DNA from: Bilabrum cf. latius
Taxonomy: Eukaryota > Bigyra: Bicosoecida > Bigyra > Bicosoecida
NCBI GenBank assembly: GCA_965178125.1
Contig: OZ237766.1
Span: forward strand, 434,001-498,000
Length of the DNA: 64,000 nucleotides
Reading direction: 5' to 3'
Part shown: positions 10,901 to 25,900 of the stretch, in pieces
Numbering within the stretch: the stretch's first letter is position 1
How the letters are laid out: each line of letters starts with the position of its first letter
Translations under genes and position numbers: made by a program
The notes under the pieces: model-generated
What the model was told of the DNA's origin: nothing
What the model saw: the letters and a program-made list of their open reading frames with translations, nothing else
Database searches by the model: none

Positions 10901-13900
10901 GGAAGTGCCTCGCGTGCTGCAGCCGAGCGACGCAGACGGGGTACCAACCAGCCCAGGCAAATTCGTCGACTGCAGCGACTCTCACATCTGCGTCGTGACG
11001 GAAAGCGGCTGTCCGGTATGCTTCGCTGCCACCTCCAACCCGGATGGGGCCACTGTGAGTCACCTGGCAGCAATCAAGGACGCGTTCTCGTGCTGGGACG
11101 GGGACGTGTCTTCTACAGCGTCTGGCTCTTCGGAAGCAGAGGCTGTGGCTGTCAGCAAGCTGACTACGTGCGTGATGGTGGCCAGATCGGCTGGAAATCG
11201 CTTTCGATGCATCGAGGGAGGAGTTGACCACTCCACGGTCACAGAGTTCTCCAATCTGGCCCGCCAGCCCGATCGAATTGCGAGAGAATCGCTCGCCGCC
11301 GACATCTAGCGCACGTTCTTTGTGGATCCGTCGGTTGCTTTCATAGATCAGCGCGAAGAGGACCCATGCAGTCGGGATCCAATGCTGTATCTGCGCCGGC
11401 AAGCCAGCGAGCAGGGACAGAGCACAACGGCCGCCAGCTATGACGCTGCGATAGCCGCCCTGTATGAAGATTCGGTGGCTCTTCTCCAGGCAATGCCTGT
11501 TTGCCCCAGTATTCAGGCAGCAGCAATCACGTTTGCACGAGACCGCTACAACACTGGCGTGGATGGCAGGGTGGGTATGCGGGTCGTCATTCTGCTACCA
11601 AATGCATCCAACGTAGCCAATTGGACCCACGTAGAAGGCACGCGCATTCGCACGATAGCAGATGACGGCAGTGCCGTGAACACATCCAACACGAGCCACC
11701 TACAACTGCCGATCAAGGACATCGAGGTGATGGGAGTTGGAGCGTGGAGGAGCATAGTACGGTTCTCAAATTCCCAGGCAGGTGGCTGTATCGGATGCAC
11801 TGATGATTACCTAGACGCATGGTCTTTTCACGAGATGCGGAGATCGAATGCAAGGAGCAGCAATGTACCGATGCAGGAACTCGACTGGGCGAGCCGCGTC
11901 CTGGGCGGATCATCCATGCGGCAGGCCTTGGATCGGTCGACTTAGCCCTCCGCGAACGTGAATGCATCGACACATGCAGTCGACGTGTGCGGCCCAGCGG
12001 CTGCAATGAGCAGCATCGAAGCAACTTTCATCGCGTAGACCTAGTACAACACGTCGAGCGATTCTCGATGGAGCTTTGCGTTCGATAATGTGCCAATGCT
12101 GTGGGCCGGACAAGAGGCCCTCAGACTTGAGCTGGCTACCGAGACCAAGGTGCGAGTCGTGGGGATTGATTTTATCCGGGTCGATGACTCAGACGACAGT
12201 GGAAGCTTCACTCGGAATAAAGGTGTATCGCCTATCGTCATTGACCCCAGCTCCACCGCCAACTCCAAACTGCGCATTGCGAGCTGTACTGCTCGGTCTG
12301 CAGCCAAGCTGGCTTAGGACCCAGCCAACCCGTCCAAGTACGTGGTCAGACGCAACTACGGCACCACGGGTGCCGCCCTTGTCCTTTCTGGCAGGAACTG
12401 CCACATGCACTCGAACGGAAGCAGGGTATGCTCCTCTCTCGACGAGGACCTCTCAAGAGCAGAGACAGCCGCGCTGGACGTCGTCATGCAGGACGTGAGC
12501 GTGCTGCCCACCTGCGTTGCCATGGACAGCGACGTGCTGCAACGGCCCGACGCGGATGTTCTCCCTTTTGAGATACATGAAGAAGAGCCACTCGTCAGCT
12601 CCTCCCTCCCTCTTCATCGCCTGGGCGTGGCCGCCAATGCTTCGAATCACCAACACGCCCGATGGGCCCTGCTACGAGCTCTAGCCACTCGGGCAGCTCC
12701 AGCCGTAGCAGTGATCGATGGGGCGTCGCGGGTGAGACTTGAGGCATCACTGGTGCTTGATGCCTCTTGGATGGCCCAGCCAATGCAGGTGCTGGCGTTG
12801 CGACGGGTATCACGAGTTGAAATTGCAGACGTCGTGGTGGTCGCCGCACGAACAGGCCTGCCTGCCCTGGGGCGTCGAGGGGACGCCAACATAGGATAGG
12901 CAATGCATGCGGCTGTTCATACTGGCTGTAGTGCTGTGTATAGTGATTGCCACGCTCTTATGCACGGTCTGCTCCTGAAGACCCCACCAGGTCCGAATCC
13001 TCTGGCTCTGGATGACCTGCGAACTTACAACATCACCGAGGGCGGCTAGATCTAGTCGCAGCTTGCGCCGACTTTTGGCAGGACACCACAGCTATCTGGA
13101 TCGCTGTTGGGAGTGTACAATCCCATGGGATCCTTTGAAGCTGAGGAGGCCAGTGTAGATGTTGCCAGATTGATCCTTCTGGACTCAACGGGACTGCAGC
13201 GATTTACATCGACCGAAGACAGGCATACGGAGTCAGTAGGAGCCGCAGTATCTGTGTCAGGTGCCAAAACAACGACCATGACACAGATTCTAACCCTTCG
13301 ATCCAATGTGCCTGTCTGGTGCGGGGTGCGGGAAGGAATGCGAATGGCAGAGGCTGGGGCAGGTGGCAACGAATCGGACTTTGCGGGGCTATCAAGTCCT
13401 TGTGGGGACGAGCAGGGCAGTTTGTTGCGGGTGCATGACGTTGATAGAGTATCTGTCACAGCAGTAACTGACGTGGATCTATCGAATCACGGGAGTATTG
13501 GTGATGACTGGCGGCTCGGTGATGCAGCTAGGATGCTTGATATGGTATCAAGCAATGGTAATGTGACCGTTGGGCGTGCGTTGCTCCCCCCTCGCTTGCT
13601 CGCTTTCCACGACGAATCTGCCTGGGTACGATCTGCGGGCAGAGATGCATTGCACGATGGGAGTCTATTCCCCATGGATGCATCTGCTGCATGGTGGCCG
13701 ACTCTTGCCGGCGCTGGTCGCGTGCTGAGTGGATCCGGCGGGACTATTCCGCTGCAGCCAAGCCGGGAATCGTCCGTGAGAGTTCCATCCAGGCTGACAC
13801 TCGTCAATGTGGCCATAATTAGAGCTAGAAAGGACCGGCTCCTGCCTGATTCTCTGCACTCTTTGGAGTAGCAGGCTCGCGTGATTTATTCTGCAATCTC

Positions 13901-16900
13901 TCAAGGGAATGCTGCCATGTTGGATACCGGATTCGCCAGAATTGCTCCCATTTCACACTTGTGTAGGCCTACGAGCTCGCTGTTGCCGTGCATTGGCAGT
14001 CGATCTGTTCTGTGGGATGCCATGGCTAGGAGAGATGAGATGTTACCGTCCCTCAATGATCAGCAGCTGCACTTGGTGCATTCGTGTGAGAAGACGGCCG
14101 TGGCTGCTCTCCCCGGTGCTGCTGCCGCTGTGACCAGGCTGCCCGACAGAGCAATGGAACTCCGGGCCAAAACATCAACCACATTCGATACATTGAAACA
14201 GCAATAGGACATCCTTTCTGCTTGCGTGGCAGCTGCCGTTGCTCCGCTGACACAGGCGCAGGAACGGTTGCTCAACGAAAGTGCCATTGCCTTGCTTGAG
14301 ATAGCCAGGGCTAGAGCAACTCGAATGCATGCCTCTGGTGGCATTATGTCAATGCGGATGGCGGTGCGTGGCCTTGAAGCAAGCTTGTCTAATGTGGCAG
14401 TCTACAGTCCACTACCATCCATGTGGGACGGGGGCGCCATCGCCATGTCTGCCTACTTGGGCCACGCAGACCCAGCCTACGCCACATCAAGCGCGCGGCT
14501 CGCGGTGACATCAAGTCAATTCTGGAATACTGCAAGCCTGCTAGGCTCTGGAGGGTTGGTGTCAGTGCAGTCGTCTGCAGCATCTATGCAAGACATCGAC
14601 GTTCTGCTGCGAACTTCACAGGTGGAGGGGTGCGTGGCACCGGGAGGTGCGGGAGGGTGCATTGCTGCTGCTCGATCTTCCCACTTTCCATGGACTCTGG
14701 TCAGCTCTGTGACTGTCCGCCCCACACTGACTGTACAAGTTCAGGACAGCACACTAAATCGATGCGCTGCCGGCACACTAGGAGGAGCCGCCGCGATAGT
14801 AGGACTGGATGGTACTGTGGCTTCGATCCAGCTGCGGAGGTCGGAAATCAACGGAGCATATGCCGGGTCTTCTGGCGGAGCTATTGGTGTGCTGCAGTTC
14901 CCTGCAAGTCTGCAGGCAGAAAGTATGCCTCCTGCCATGGCCAGTCAACACCTGGCCCTTGGTCCACTGGGCACGGGCTCTCTCGGTAATGTCACCGAGC
15001 TGCAGTCCATGGTTGAGATCGATGATGCTGCTGAGGCTCTGGGAGTGCAGGGAGGCTTGGCCTTGAGAGTTGTGGATACTATCACGGGACTCATGCAGGC
15101 CAGCTGGGACCCGCTTAACAGCAGCCGCCGGGGCATAGCGGCCTCGAACGGCTGGGGCATTGGTCCTGGTCCAATCATCGATACGCTTCTACGACCCGTT
15201 CCTTAGTCCAGCATTTAGATGGAAGGGTCTAGCATCAGCCACGCATTTGTTGGTAGGCTGGCCTGTGTTGACACAGGCATGGACCAGGACGGAGGTCAGG
15301 CAGTCTGTCCACCCCACTTAGAACCAGACTGGACACACCCGTGTTTGCCCTGGAACCAATCAGCAGCGGACGGAGTGCCCCCGCTAATTGATGCTTACAA
15401 CGGAAGCAACTTGCCCTGGAAGGACGCACTGCCTTCGTGCGGCTCGCTGCCCCAGGCTGTACTGCTACCTGGCATCCTAAGTGGTTCTACTCCAGCTGCC
15501 CATGTACTCGGTGCAAGGATGGGGGGTGCGGTGCTACTGGCGGCGGCTTCCAATGCCTTCGTCAGTATGGATGCAAGCCACCTCAATGGAGCAGGGGCTC
15601 CTCAGTACCGGCAATCAAGCGTATCAAACACCGGTGTGGGCCTTCTGAAAGCGGACTACGACAGCATCCCGGTAGTGCCTGCAAAGGGAGGTGCTATCTC
15701 TGCCATCAAGCTGGCAGGGCGCACCACAGCTGACATGTGGCTCCAGGTAGGAATGTTATCCAGCTGGGCAGGTTTTCACGGTCTCGATGGTATGAAGAAA
15801 CTGCTTAAAGACGCATAGAGTCTCGGTCAGCCGTGCAGAAGCAGCAGCTTTGTGGCAATCAGCGGTTCAGGACCAGCTGGACCGCAGGTCCGTGAGGAGT
15901 TGCAGCGCTTCGTCTCCATTGATGAGTCTACTGCAGTAAGTGATGGTGCAATATTCGCCTTGGCTTCGAATGAATCAACGTCTAGCATCGGTCCCCTGTC
16001 TGTGTTTATCCCAGGGTCAGACGCGTGTCTGCAATTTCAAAACGGAACCTGGTGGACTCAGTTGAATTAGGCGGAGGGGGGCATGGCACCGCAAGCAGAA
16101 GATCTGGCACGCACAGCAATGCAGGCAGCTTTAGCGTGCTCATCACCAACGATTATCCCCAACTGCAACCTAAGCAGCCTAGCCGGCAACATATCAACCC
16201 CCTTTCTTGGCACCAACAGCACTAACGGCACTGCAGGCACGATAGTGCCATTTGACGTGCGACTACGCATTTCTATGTCCAAACTATCGTGTGCGTTGTC
16301 CCGTCAATTGTTTCCGTGGGTATCGAGTGGTCGAGACTCTCATCCCAGCGTGATGGAGTGGATTGCTCTTGTATCCGGCAACTACAGGACGACCGCAACC
16401 CCAGAGGCCGACATAGACCCGACAAAGCCTTTAGTTGCCGTGGTAGTGCGATCTGGATCCACCATACGGAGATGTACTGTGGCAGTATCGCCGGGCACAC
16501 GGTCCGCGACAGTGTCAGGGGGTGGAGCCCTCTACTCCCAGGGTGCCAGCGTGATGCTGCTGGACGGGGTCATACTGGAGAGGGGGACATCTGGTGGCGC
16601 AGGCGGACTAGTTCTGACATCGAAGTCTAGTCTGACAATTGCAGGGGCGTCCATTGGTGCGGGGCTGGCTTTGGATGGCTTTGGCGGGTGTGTCGCTCTC
16701 ACAGACGATGACAGCGGGATCTCTGTGCTCCGTGACGGCGGAACACTGCACGGGTGCGGAGCCTTTAAGGCAAATGGTGGGGTCTTGTAGCATGCCCCTG
16801 GAGACGGGCAATTCGGTGGCGGGTGTCTTGCGTCAGTGCGTTCAAGCATGCAGCTCGGGCCGAATGCAAGGCTTAGCGGGTGTAGGGCCAGCAGCATGGG

Positions 16901-19900
16901 AGGCGCGTGGATGCACATTGGCGACCAGGCGCGGGCCGTGGTGGTTGGCCCTGCTGCATTGCACGACGGTATGGTACTGGCGGAGGAATATGACGCACCT
17001 TCCCTTCAGCGAGGTGTGCTCAATCTGACCCATGTGAAGACTACAGCTGCAACAGTGCCAAGGCAGGCGCTTGCGCCGCTGGATCTGCAACATATCCTGC
17101 CTGGAGGAGGCCTTTTAGCGGCTTCGTCGGCGCTTAGCCTCAATACGTCTCAGTGCAGGCCAAAAGGCACGTGCTCTTTTTCACATGGAGGGGTGTTTGG
17201 GTTTCCATGGGGGCGAGGCGGGTGCGTGATGGCAGACAGCATGGCACAGCTTGAGATTCGAGGACTGGGCATTGGGAACTGCGAATTGGCTGAGGGTCTC
17301 GATCCTGACAGGAAACCTGTTCTAGGTGGACAAGGTGGCGCGCTGTCGGTGTCACGAATGCGGTCATCGGATGCGTTGTACATTCCTGCTGTGGTTGAGG
17401 ACCTATTGATTGAGCACGCCAGTGCCAGGGTAGGTGCTGCTGTGTCTGTGGACGTCCGGTCCCCGACAGAGGCACAGCTGTCCCAATTGGTTGCATTAGG
17501 CCTTGAGGCAGAGGCTGGGGCGGTCCTGTACTACCCGGATCCTGCAGCAGCAGGAACACCTCCCGCACTTACAACCGCTCAGAACAGTACTAGCAGTGAT
17601 CAAAACTAGCAGTGCATCGGTGTCTCTACTGGACTTGCCAATGCTGAAGCTATATGGCAGTCACGTAGCTGCGAGGGCGGTAGGGCAGCCCAGGCAGCAT
17701 GCGATAGCTGTCAGCTCGATTCGGCATTTGGGCCTGATACGTTCGGGATGGGTGCTGTAGACTCACCAGGACTGCTACCATGGCTGATCCGCCTAGTTAG
17801 TGCACCGTCCAGCAGTTCAACTGCTGTGAATGCGTCTGCCATGCGCATGCCTGATAGTAAATGGCGGCAACTGCGTCCATTTGGCTCAGGCATGCGGCGA
17901 CTGGAGGCGCAGTACGTGCTGCGCACTGCAGATACTGAAGCCGGGGTACTGCAGGCAGCCACCCCATTCCTCCCTGGCCTTGAGACTCAGGACTCCATTC
18001 TAGTGGCAGCCCTCCTTGATGCATTCTCAATGCCTCTTGGAGGCTCTGAGAGCCAAAGGTATGGAGTCACGTGCAGCGTGGCGGCAACGTAGGGGCTATC
18101 CACGGACGGCTTGGCTGCAATTCTTCCGGTGGACTCCAGCCGGTCCTATGCCCCGGGGCTAACAACGGGACTGGTTGACGTCCGTCCCTTTGGGCTGCTA
18201 TCCAGCATGGGTCAATTGGCGCGGTTAGCTATAGGATGCTAGAGTAGCGTGCTCGGAGTTTCTTCAGAACCAGTGGTGGTGCTGGCTCGAATGGCGACTG
18301 TGAAGGCCAGTTTAGGTCTTGTCACTAACGATACCAGTGGGTCTACAAGGCCTTCAGGCATGATCTTGCCAGCAACTGCAGAAGGCAGTTCCTAGCTTGA
18401 GATGATTGGGACTGGGCTAGGGAGCAGCTGCGGGGGTGTGCCACTATCTAGAGCAGGCAACACATCCTCTGCGGCGCCCTACCTGCACGTACGGCTGCTT
18501 TCGGATGCCTCTGGTCCAGCAGGGGTATTTGATCTGCCGGTGCAGAAGGCCGACATCCCGTGCACAGTGCGACTGCTTGATCAACAGCCAGCTAGCGGAC
18601 TGTTGGCGGGAGGGCTTCTCCTTTCATCGTCAACGGCAGCCAACGCCGATGTGTAGCTCAGGGGAGCCACATGCGCCGTATCAGTTGCTGACGGAACCAT
18701 TCGATTTCCCGCCATAGAGCCGCAAGTCGCGTATGGGGCGTCTAGCATACTGCTGGGGGCCACGATTCCCTTCGGCTGGGAGGCAGATGTGAGCGCCCAA
18801 TGCCAGTGGCCCAGTCCATCAGAGCAGTTCGCAGAGGTGCAGCGAGTGCGGGTGAGGACGCCTGTGGTGGCTTGGGCGATTAAGGCCTGGGACAGCGCGT
18901 CTATCAGTAACAGCTCGATGATAAGCCAACTATCAGAAGTGGAGCTGAGCGAAAAAGTCAAGCAAAGGCTAGTTGCCGAAGGGTATGACAGCCCAACGAG
19001 ATGGCTTATGCCTTGGCGACTTGCCAGCGCAGTGCACACAGGTGATGAGGCTGTGTGGTACCCGCCCCACCCGCTGGCTCCAATCATCAAGCGGGACTAC
19101 GTGGGGCCAACGAGCTCCGCCGTGCTACCATTCACATAGATAGTACTAGATGGCTCGGTATCACGGCCGTCCTGGCCCTGCGCCATGCCCAGCACGTCGT
19201 CATCCGAGGACGGAGTGCAGCCTCTGCAGCCACCGCCGGAGGTGGTGCTGGAGGTGCACGGTATATCCGCCCACCACTTGCACACATACTCGCCAACTGT
19301 GTCATGCACGCTGCAGGTTGATGCGTGGGCTCCTTGGGTGATAAACGTCGATACGGATGCTGGTGATTCAACGCAGGCCCCTCGATTGGTGGGCAACTCA
19401 ACTTGGAGCGGCACGTTGGAGTGGTCTAATCCATCTAAAAATGATGCAAGCATCAACGGTAGCATCATCACGCCAAGGGAATAGATATCACGCATAGAGG
19501 AGGAGGTATCGCAGGGAGCGTGGTCCACAGATGCTTTAGGCCCAGGGAGTGACGGACTGCAAGAAGCCGTTTTGCAGGCGCAGGGAGCCGCGAATGCAAC
19601 TGCTCAATTGCCTGCCACACGTGCTTTGGCTCGGATGCACTTTCCGTTCGTAGGTATCTTGGGCGCGGTTGCGGGTCACTCTGTGGTGCTGGGTGCCAGG
19701 TGCACGTGGGGAGGCAGGTACGACGTGATGCGGGCACCGGCAGGAGCCAGACCGTTGCTCCGAGTTGATTCTACAGTGATTGCTTGGGCCATCAGGGCGT
19801 GGGATTCCTCTGACGGTCATGCAGATCATTTCCGTACGTAGATCAATGCGGACGCCGCGTCCAGAATCGTTCGCCAAGGTTTTGCTATGCCAGAGGATTG

Positions 19901-22900
19901 GCTGCAGCCTTGGATTCTCGTGTCGTCAGCAGCTGGAGATTCCGACACGCTGTGGACGCCTCCGCACCCGCTGGTCCCGCTCATCACCTCGGCAGCGGCA
20001 GAGGCGAGCCAACAGGGCGTACCTGTGGCAGCTTTGCCGTTCCTGGACCCCGTGCCCGCAGATGCGGTATCACTACCATCCTGGCCTTCCGCCTTGCCCA
20101 GCACATCAACCAGTGATGCGGGGGTATAGCCTCTGCAGCCGCCGCCGGAGGTGGTGCTGGAGGTGCCTGGTATCTCCGCATCGCGCCTGTCCAGAAGCTC
20201 CATGGACATATCATGCACGCTGCAGGTCGAGGCATGGGCTCCCTGGAAGGCAGGTAACGCCGCCGATGCTGCAGCGTCGGGAAGCTTGCAGTCGCCGAGA
20301 CTGGTGGGCAATGTGACGTGGCGTGGTCACGCTGACTGGGTTGATCCAGGCCCCGGCACGATGAATGGTAGTATCCTTGGCGGCACATCGTCCCACGTGG
20401 CATTGGATGTCGAGGATGCCGCCGGGGCGTGGGATGAGGCCCGTCTAGGACCCGGAGCTGCAGGCCTGGCTGCCGCTCGAGAGGAGCTGCGGACCGTGAG
20501 CAGCACGGTAGCTGTTCTTCCTGCAAGGCGTGCTCTGGCTCGGATCAGGTTCCCGTTTGTGGGGATCGCAGGCATTGGCTCGTCAGCATCCGTGGTGCTG
20601 GGTGCCAGGTGCACGTGGGGAGGCAGGTACGACGTGATGCGGGCACCGGCCGGATCACGGCCGCTGTTGCGTGCAGACGTGCTACCCATCCACGTGCAGC
20701 TGGATCGCGAGGCCATGGCAGAGCAAGCGATGGAGGGTCTGTCTATGCAGACCCGAAGCACCGCCACTGCTCCTGCATCCACCAGCAGCCAGGAGCCCGT
20801 GGTGGTGCTGGCCCCATGGTCGGACACCACGGGCGATGACCCGCCGCCGGTGGGGCAGGATGTCGTGGGTCATCTGCTGCCAGGGAAGCAGGTGCTGGAG
20901 ATGGTGCCGGCACCTGCCGTAATGATGCACAGTCGATCGCCATTCGCGGGATTGTTGCAAGTGGGTATACCGGACAGCAATCATTCCGCATGGATTCCCG
21001 ATGATACCCGACTAGACGCCCGACAGGCCAGCAAGGTGCTGTCATTCGTGCGACTGGCGGCGGTATCCCGGTCTACCGCAGCATCTCGATGGCCCGCAGG
21101 CCTGCAGTATCCTCGGCTAGTGACCGATCGAGCTGCCACTGACGATCGCCTGCCCGTTCCGGCAGACGATATGGTCCTGGTGAATGCTACGAAGAGCAGA
21201 GACTTGCGTGAGTGCGGTCGGTCCGGGATGTGGTGCACGTCCTTCCGCGGCGTAGGACTGGCCATGGGCAGACGGGACGACGCATCGGACGCCCTGCATC
21301 GAGGCGGTGCCGCGTATCTGCGTTTCGAGGTCCGGTGGATCACGGGCGATGGCTTCTCGCAGGTGCTAGAGGATGCCACGGAGACGGATCTGCTAGCCGT
21401 GGTGCCTCCCACTGTGGTGCGATGGCGGGTGGCAGACAGGCCGCGAGTGGGCCGATACGATGCATGGGTGGATGTGGCGCACGAACTGCTGACCACATCG
21501 AACGGGCATGGCGCCGGGCAGGGCACAAGCGAAGTGGTGCAGGCAGTGGCTATGCCGAGCGTGGACAGGAGCTTCATCCTCAGCGGCCAGGCCCCGGACC
21601 TCGTGCTGAACAACCCCGAGCTGCAGGCAGCCCAGCCCACCCCCGAGGTGGTGGTGACCCTGGTGCTGCCTTGCAACGTGACGGACCGCTGGCCCGGACT
21701 GCCAATCGATGCAGCAGTCTATGGACAGGTGGCATCTGCGGTGACCTGCCGATCGGACGCACCAGCAGACATCGCAGAGGCGGAGGATGTCGCTGCCCGT
21801 CTGCTCCTACGGCATCGGCAGCTTGGATCTATGGGATCGTGGGTCTCGCTGCAAGGGGGGCAGGACTGGTGCGCTGCGGATGGCCGCATGCGGTGCAGTC
21901 TGGTCCGCCTGTCCACGGTGAAATCAGATGCCCCGGACGAGCCAGCTGCGGGCAAGCTTGTGGGCTGGACGCAGACGTACACGCGTACACTGAATGAGAC
22001 TGCATGGATAGCGGATGTGCTGGCAGCGGGCCAGGGAGTCGGATCGGCGCTTCGTGGATTGTCGTGTGGGGGTGGGTGGGGCCTGCCGTCTATCGCCCAT
22101 GTGCACTCTCTTGGAGTTGCTGCGGACTTTGGCACAATGACGCATGTGGATGCTCTGTGCGACTGGCTGACGACAGGAACCATCCGATCGCAAGATGGAC
22201 CAGACAACTAGCACTTGCGCATCGATATTTCGATTGCTGTTTGGGCCATCAGGGCGTGGGATTCCTCTGACGGTCATGCAGATCATTTCCGTACGTAGAT
22301 CAATGCGGACGCCGCGTCCAGAATCGTTCGCCAAGGTTTTGCTATGCCAGAGGATTGGCTGCAGCCTTGGATTCTCGTGTCGTCAGCAGCTGGAGATTCC
22401 GACACGCTGTGGACGCCTCCGCACCCGCTGGTCCCGCTCATCACCTCGGCAGCGGCAGAGGCGAGCCAACAGGGCGTACCTGTGGCAGCTTTGCCGTTCC
22501 TGGACCCCGTGCCCGCAGATGCGGTATCACTTCCATCCTGGCCTTCCGCCCTGCCCAGCACATCAACCAGTGATGCGGGGGTATAGCCTCTGCAGCCGCC
22601 GCCGGAGGTGGTGCTGGAGGTGCCTGGTATCCCCGCATCGCGCCTGTCCAGAAGCTCCATGGACATATCATGCACGCTGCAGGTCGAGGCATGGGCTCCC
22701 TGGAAGGCAGGTAACGCCGCCGATGCCGCAGCGTCGGGAAGCTTGCAGTCGCCGAGACTGGTGGGCAATGTGACGTGGCGTGGTCACGCTGACTGGGTTG
22801 ATCCAGGCCCCGGCACGATGAATGGTAGTATCCTTGGCGGCACATCGTCCCACGTGGCATTGGATGCCGAGGATGCCGCCGGGGCGTGGGATGAGGCCCG

Positions 22901-25900
22901 TCTAGGACCTGGACCTGCAGGCCTGGCTGCCGCTCGAGAGGAGCTGCGGACCGTGAGCAGCACGGTAGCTGTTCTTCCTGCAAGGCGTGCTCTGGCTCGG
23001 ATCAGGTTCCCGTTTGTGGGGATCGCAGGCATTGGCTCGTCAGCATCCGTGGTGCTGGGTGCCAGGTGCACGTGGGGAGGCAGGTACGACGTGATGCGGG
23101 CACCGGCCGGATCACGGCCGCTGTTGCGTGCAGACGTGCTACCCATCCACGTGCAGCTGGATCGCGAGGCCATGGCAGAGCAAGCGATGGAGGGTCTGTC
23201 TATGCAGACCCGAAGCACCGCCACTGCTCCTGCATCCACCAGCAGCCAGGAGCCCGTGGTGGTGCTGGCCCCATGGTCGGACACCACGGGCGATGACCCG
23301 CCGCCGGTGGGGCAGGATGTCGTGGGTCATCTGCTGCCAGGGAAGCAGGTGCTGGAGATGGTGCCGGCACCTGCCGTAATGATGCACAGTCGATCGCCAT
23401 TCGCGGGATTGTTGCAAGTGGGTATACCGGACAGCAATCATTCCGCATGGATTCCCGATGATACCCGACTAGACGCCCGACAGGCCAGCAAGGTGCTGTC
23501 ATTCGTGCGACTGGCGGCGGTATCCCGGTCTACCGCAGCATCTCGATGGCCCGCAGGCCTGCAGTATCCTCGGCTAGTGACCGATCGAGCTGCCACTGAC
23601 GATCGCCTGCCCGTTCCGGCAGACGATATGGTCCTGGTGAATGCTACGAAGAGCAGAGACTTGCGTGAGTGCGGTCGGTCCGGGATGTGGTGCACGTCCT
23701 TCCGCGGCGTAGGACTGGCCATGGGCAGACGGGACGACGCATCGGACGCCCTGCATCGAGGCGGTGCCGCGTATCTGCGTTTCGAGGTCCGGTGGATCAC
23801 GGGCGATGGCTTCTCGCAGGTGCTAGAGGATGCCACGGAGACGGATCTGCTAGCCGTGGTGCCTCCCACTGTGGTGCGATGGCGGGTGGCAGACAGGCCG
23901 CGAGTGGGCCGATACGATGCATGGGTGGATGTGGCGCACGAACTGCTGACCACATCGAACGGGCATGGCGCCGGGCAGGGCACAAGCGAAGTGGTGCAGG
24001 CAGTGGCTATGCCGAGCGTGGACAGGAGCTTCATCCTCAGCGGCCAGGCCCCGGACCTCGTGCTGAACAACCCCGAGCTGCAGGCAGCCCAGCCCACCCC
24101 CGAGGTGGTGGTGACCCTGGTGCTGCCTTGCAACGTGACGGACCGCTGGCCCGGACTGCCAATCGATGCAGCAGTCTATGGACAGGTGGCATCTGCGGTG
24201 ACCTGCCGATCGGACGCACCAGCAGACATCGCAGAGGCGGAGGATGTCGCTGCCCGTCTGCTCCTACGGCATCGGCAGCTTGGATCTATGGGATCGTGGG
24301 TCTCGCTGCAAGGGGGGCAGGACTGGTGCGCTGCGGATGGCCGCATGCGGTGCAGTCTGGTCCGCCTGTCCACGGTGAAATCAGATGCCCCGGACGAGCC
24401 AGCTGCGGGCAAGCTTGTGGGCTGGACGCAGACGTACACGCGTACACTGAATGAGACTGCATGGATAGCGGATGTGCTGGCAGCGGGCCAGGGAGTCGGA
24501 TCGGCGCTTCGTGGATTGTCGTGTGGAGGTGGGTGGGGCCTGCCGTCTATCGCCCATGTGCACTCTCTTGGAGTTGCTGCGGACTTTGGCACAATGACGC
24601 ATGTGGATGCTCTGTGCGACTGGCTGACGACAGGAACCATCCGATCGCAGGATGGACCAGACAACTAGCAATTTGGCCTAAGCCTCGGGTTGGGCAACGG
24701 CATGCCAGTCGGATCAATGCTGGAGGTTGTAATGAGCGAGGTCAAGGTGCGATGGACTCCTGTGGAATGTGTTGATGTATCGCCGTCACTTGCCCTGACG
24801 TGCCCCGAGACTGATCCTGCGGCCACAAGGGCTGCCCTTGGCCTTGCAGATCCGTAGGTGCAGGAACAAAGTCCGCTGCGGGTACTGTATGGCGACACAC
24901 ATGTAGTGGCAGTCGAATTGTTCAAGCAGTCGCTGGATGGCGAAGAGCTCCCGCTCTCGCGGTCGGAGGCATCTGGTACAACCTGCACCTTGAGCGTGGA
25001 GGGTGCATCGGCCAGCGGGGATGTAGCCAGACTGAAAGGGGGAGCAGCAGTTACCGTTTCACGGCCTGTAGTCCGCTCTGCGGCTGACGGGGGACAGGCC
25101 GTGGCCACAATGTGTCTGCAGCTGCTGGCAGAGGAAGGCACGGAGGCGCGGCTGTTCGTGCAATGCGAGCTGGCTGGTCGCTCCGTCGTCTCACAACCCC
25201 TGCACGTGCAGGTCCCCAACTTGCGCATTAGCAACTTACAGGCCATGGGTACGATCACTAAACCGAGCACGCCACAGAATCCCTTGCCTCTGCGTCCGGC
25301 AGGCGCTGTCAGCCTGAAGGATGCACTGGGAGGAGCCAAGCCGGTGCCCTCCCAGTGCGTAGTAAGGCTACTGGACGATGTATTCAGGAGCTGGACCAGG
25401 CCTAGTCGGCATGATGGGTCACCAGATGCAACCGAGGTACAACCCGCACTTCTTGTACCACCAGCGACGGGATATGAGCCCACGATTGACCTTGACACAG
25501 AGGACCTGCAGCTGGATAGGCGACGTGTCCGGATGGAGCAGCTCGGCATGGATCCTGACAACTAGCACGCCTCGACGCTTGCGGGTGTGCCGATGCTACC
25601 TTCTCGTCTCCTGCTGCCCAGCATCAATGCCATGGACGCAGCTGCTCAGCAGTAGGTACTGGATTTAGGTGGTGTGATCCCAATCGATCGAGTGGTGCTG
25701 CAGGCAGACTACGGCATGTCGCTGAATCTGGAAATCGAGTGCACCAGGGCGCAGGGAGGAGAGCCCGTGATACAAGCCGTGCAAGTGCACATGAAGGGAG
25801 AGGTCGGTAGGTGGCTGCAACAACCACCTCCATCTGTCTCATCCTAGGACCCCTTCTATATGGCAATTGAGGTGGTGACGGTTTGGGACGGACAGCAGGT

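Noticed and set aside
21212-21997. 261-codon plus-strand frame, repeated at 23669-24454
   Set aside because: It is a +1 shadow within the duplicated giant-gene segment, rich in Arg/Gly as expected for a frame-shifted GC-rich sequence.
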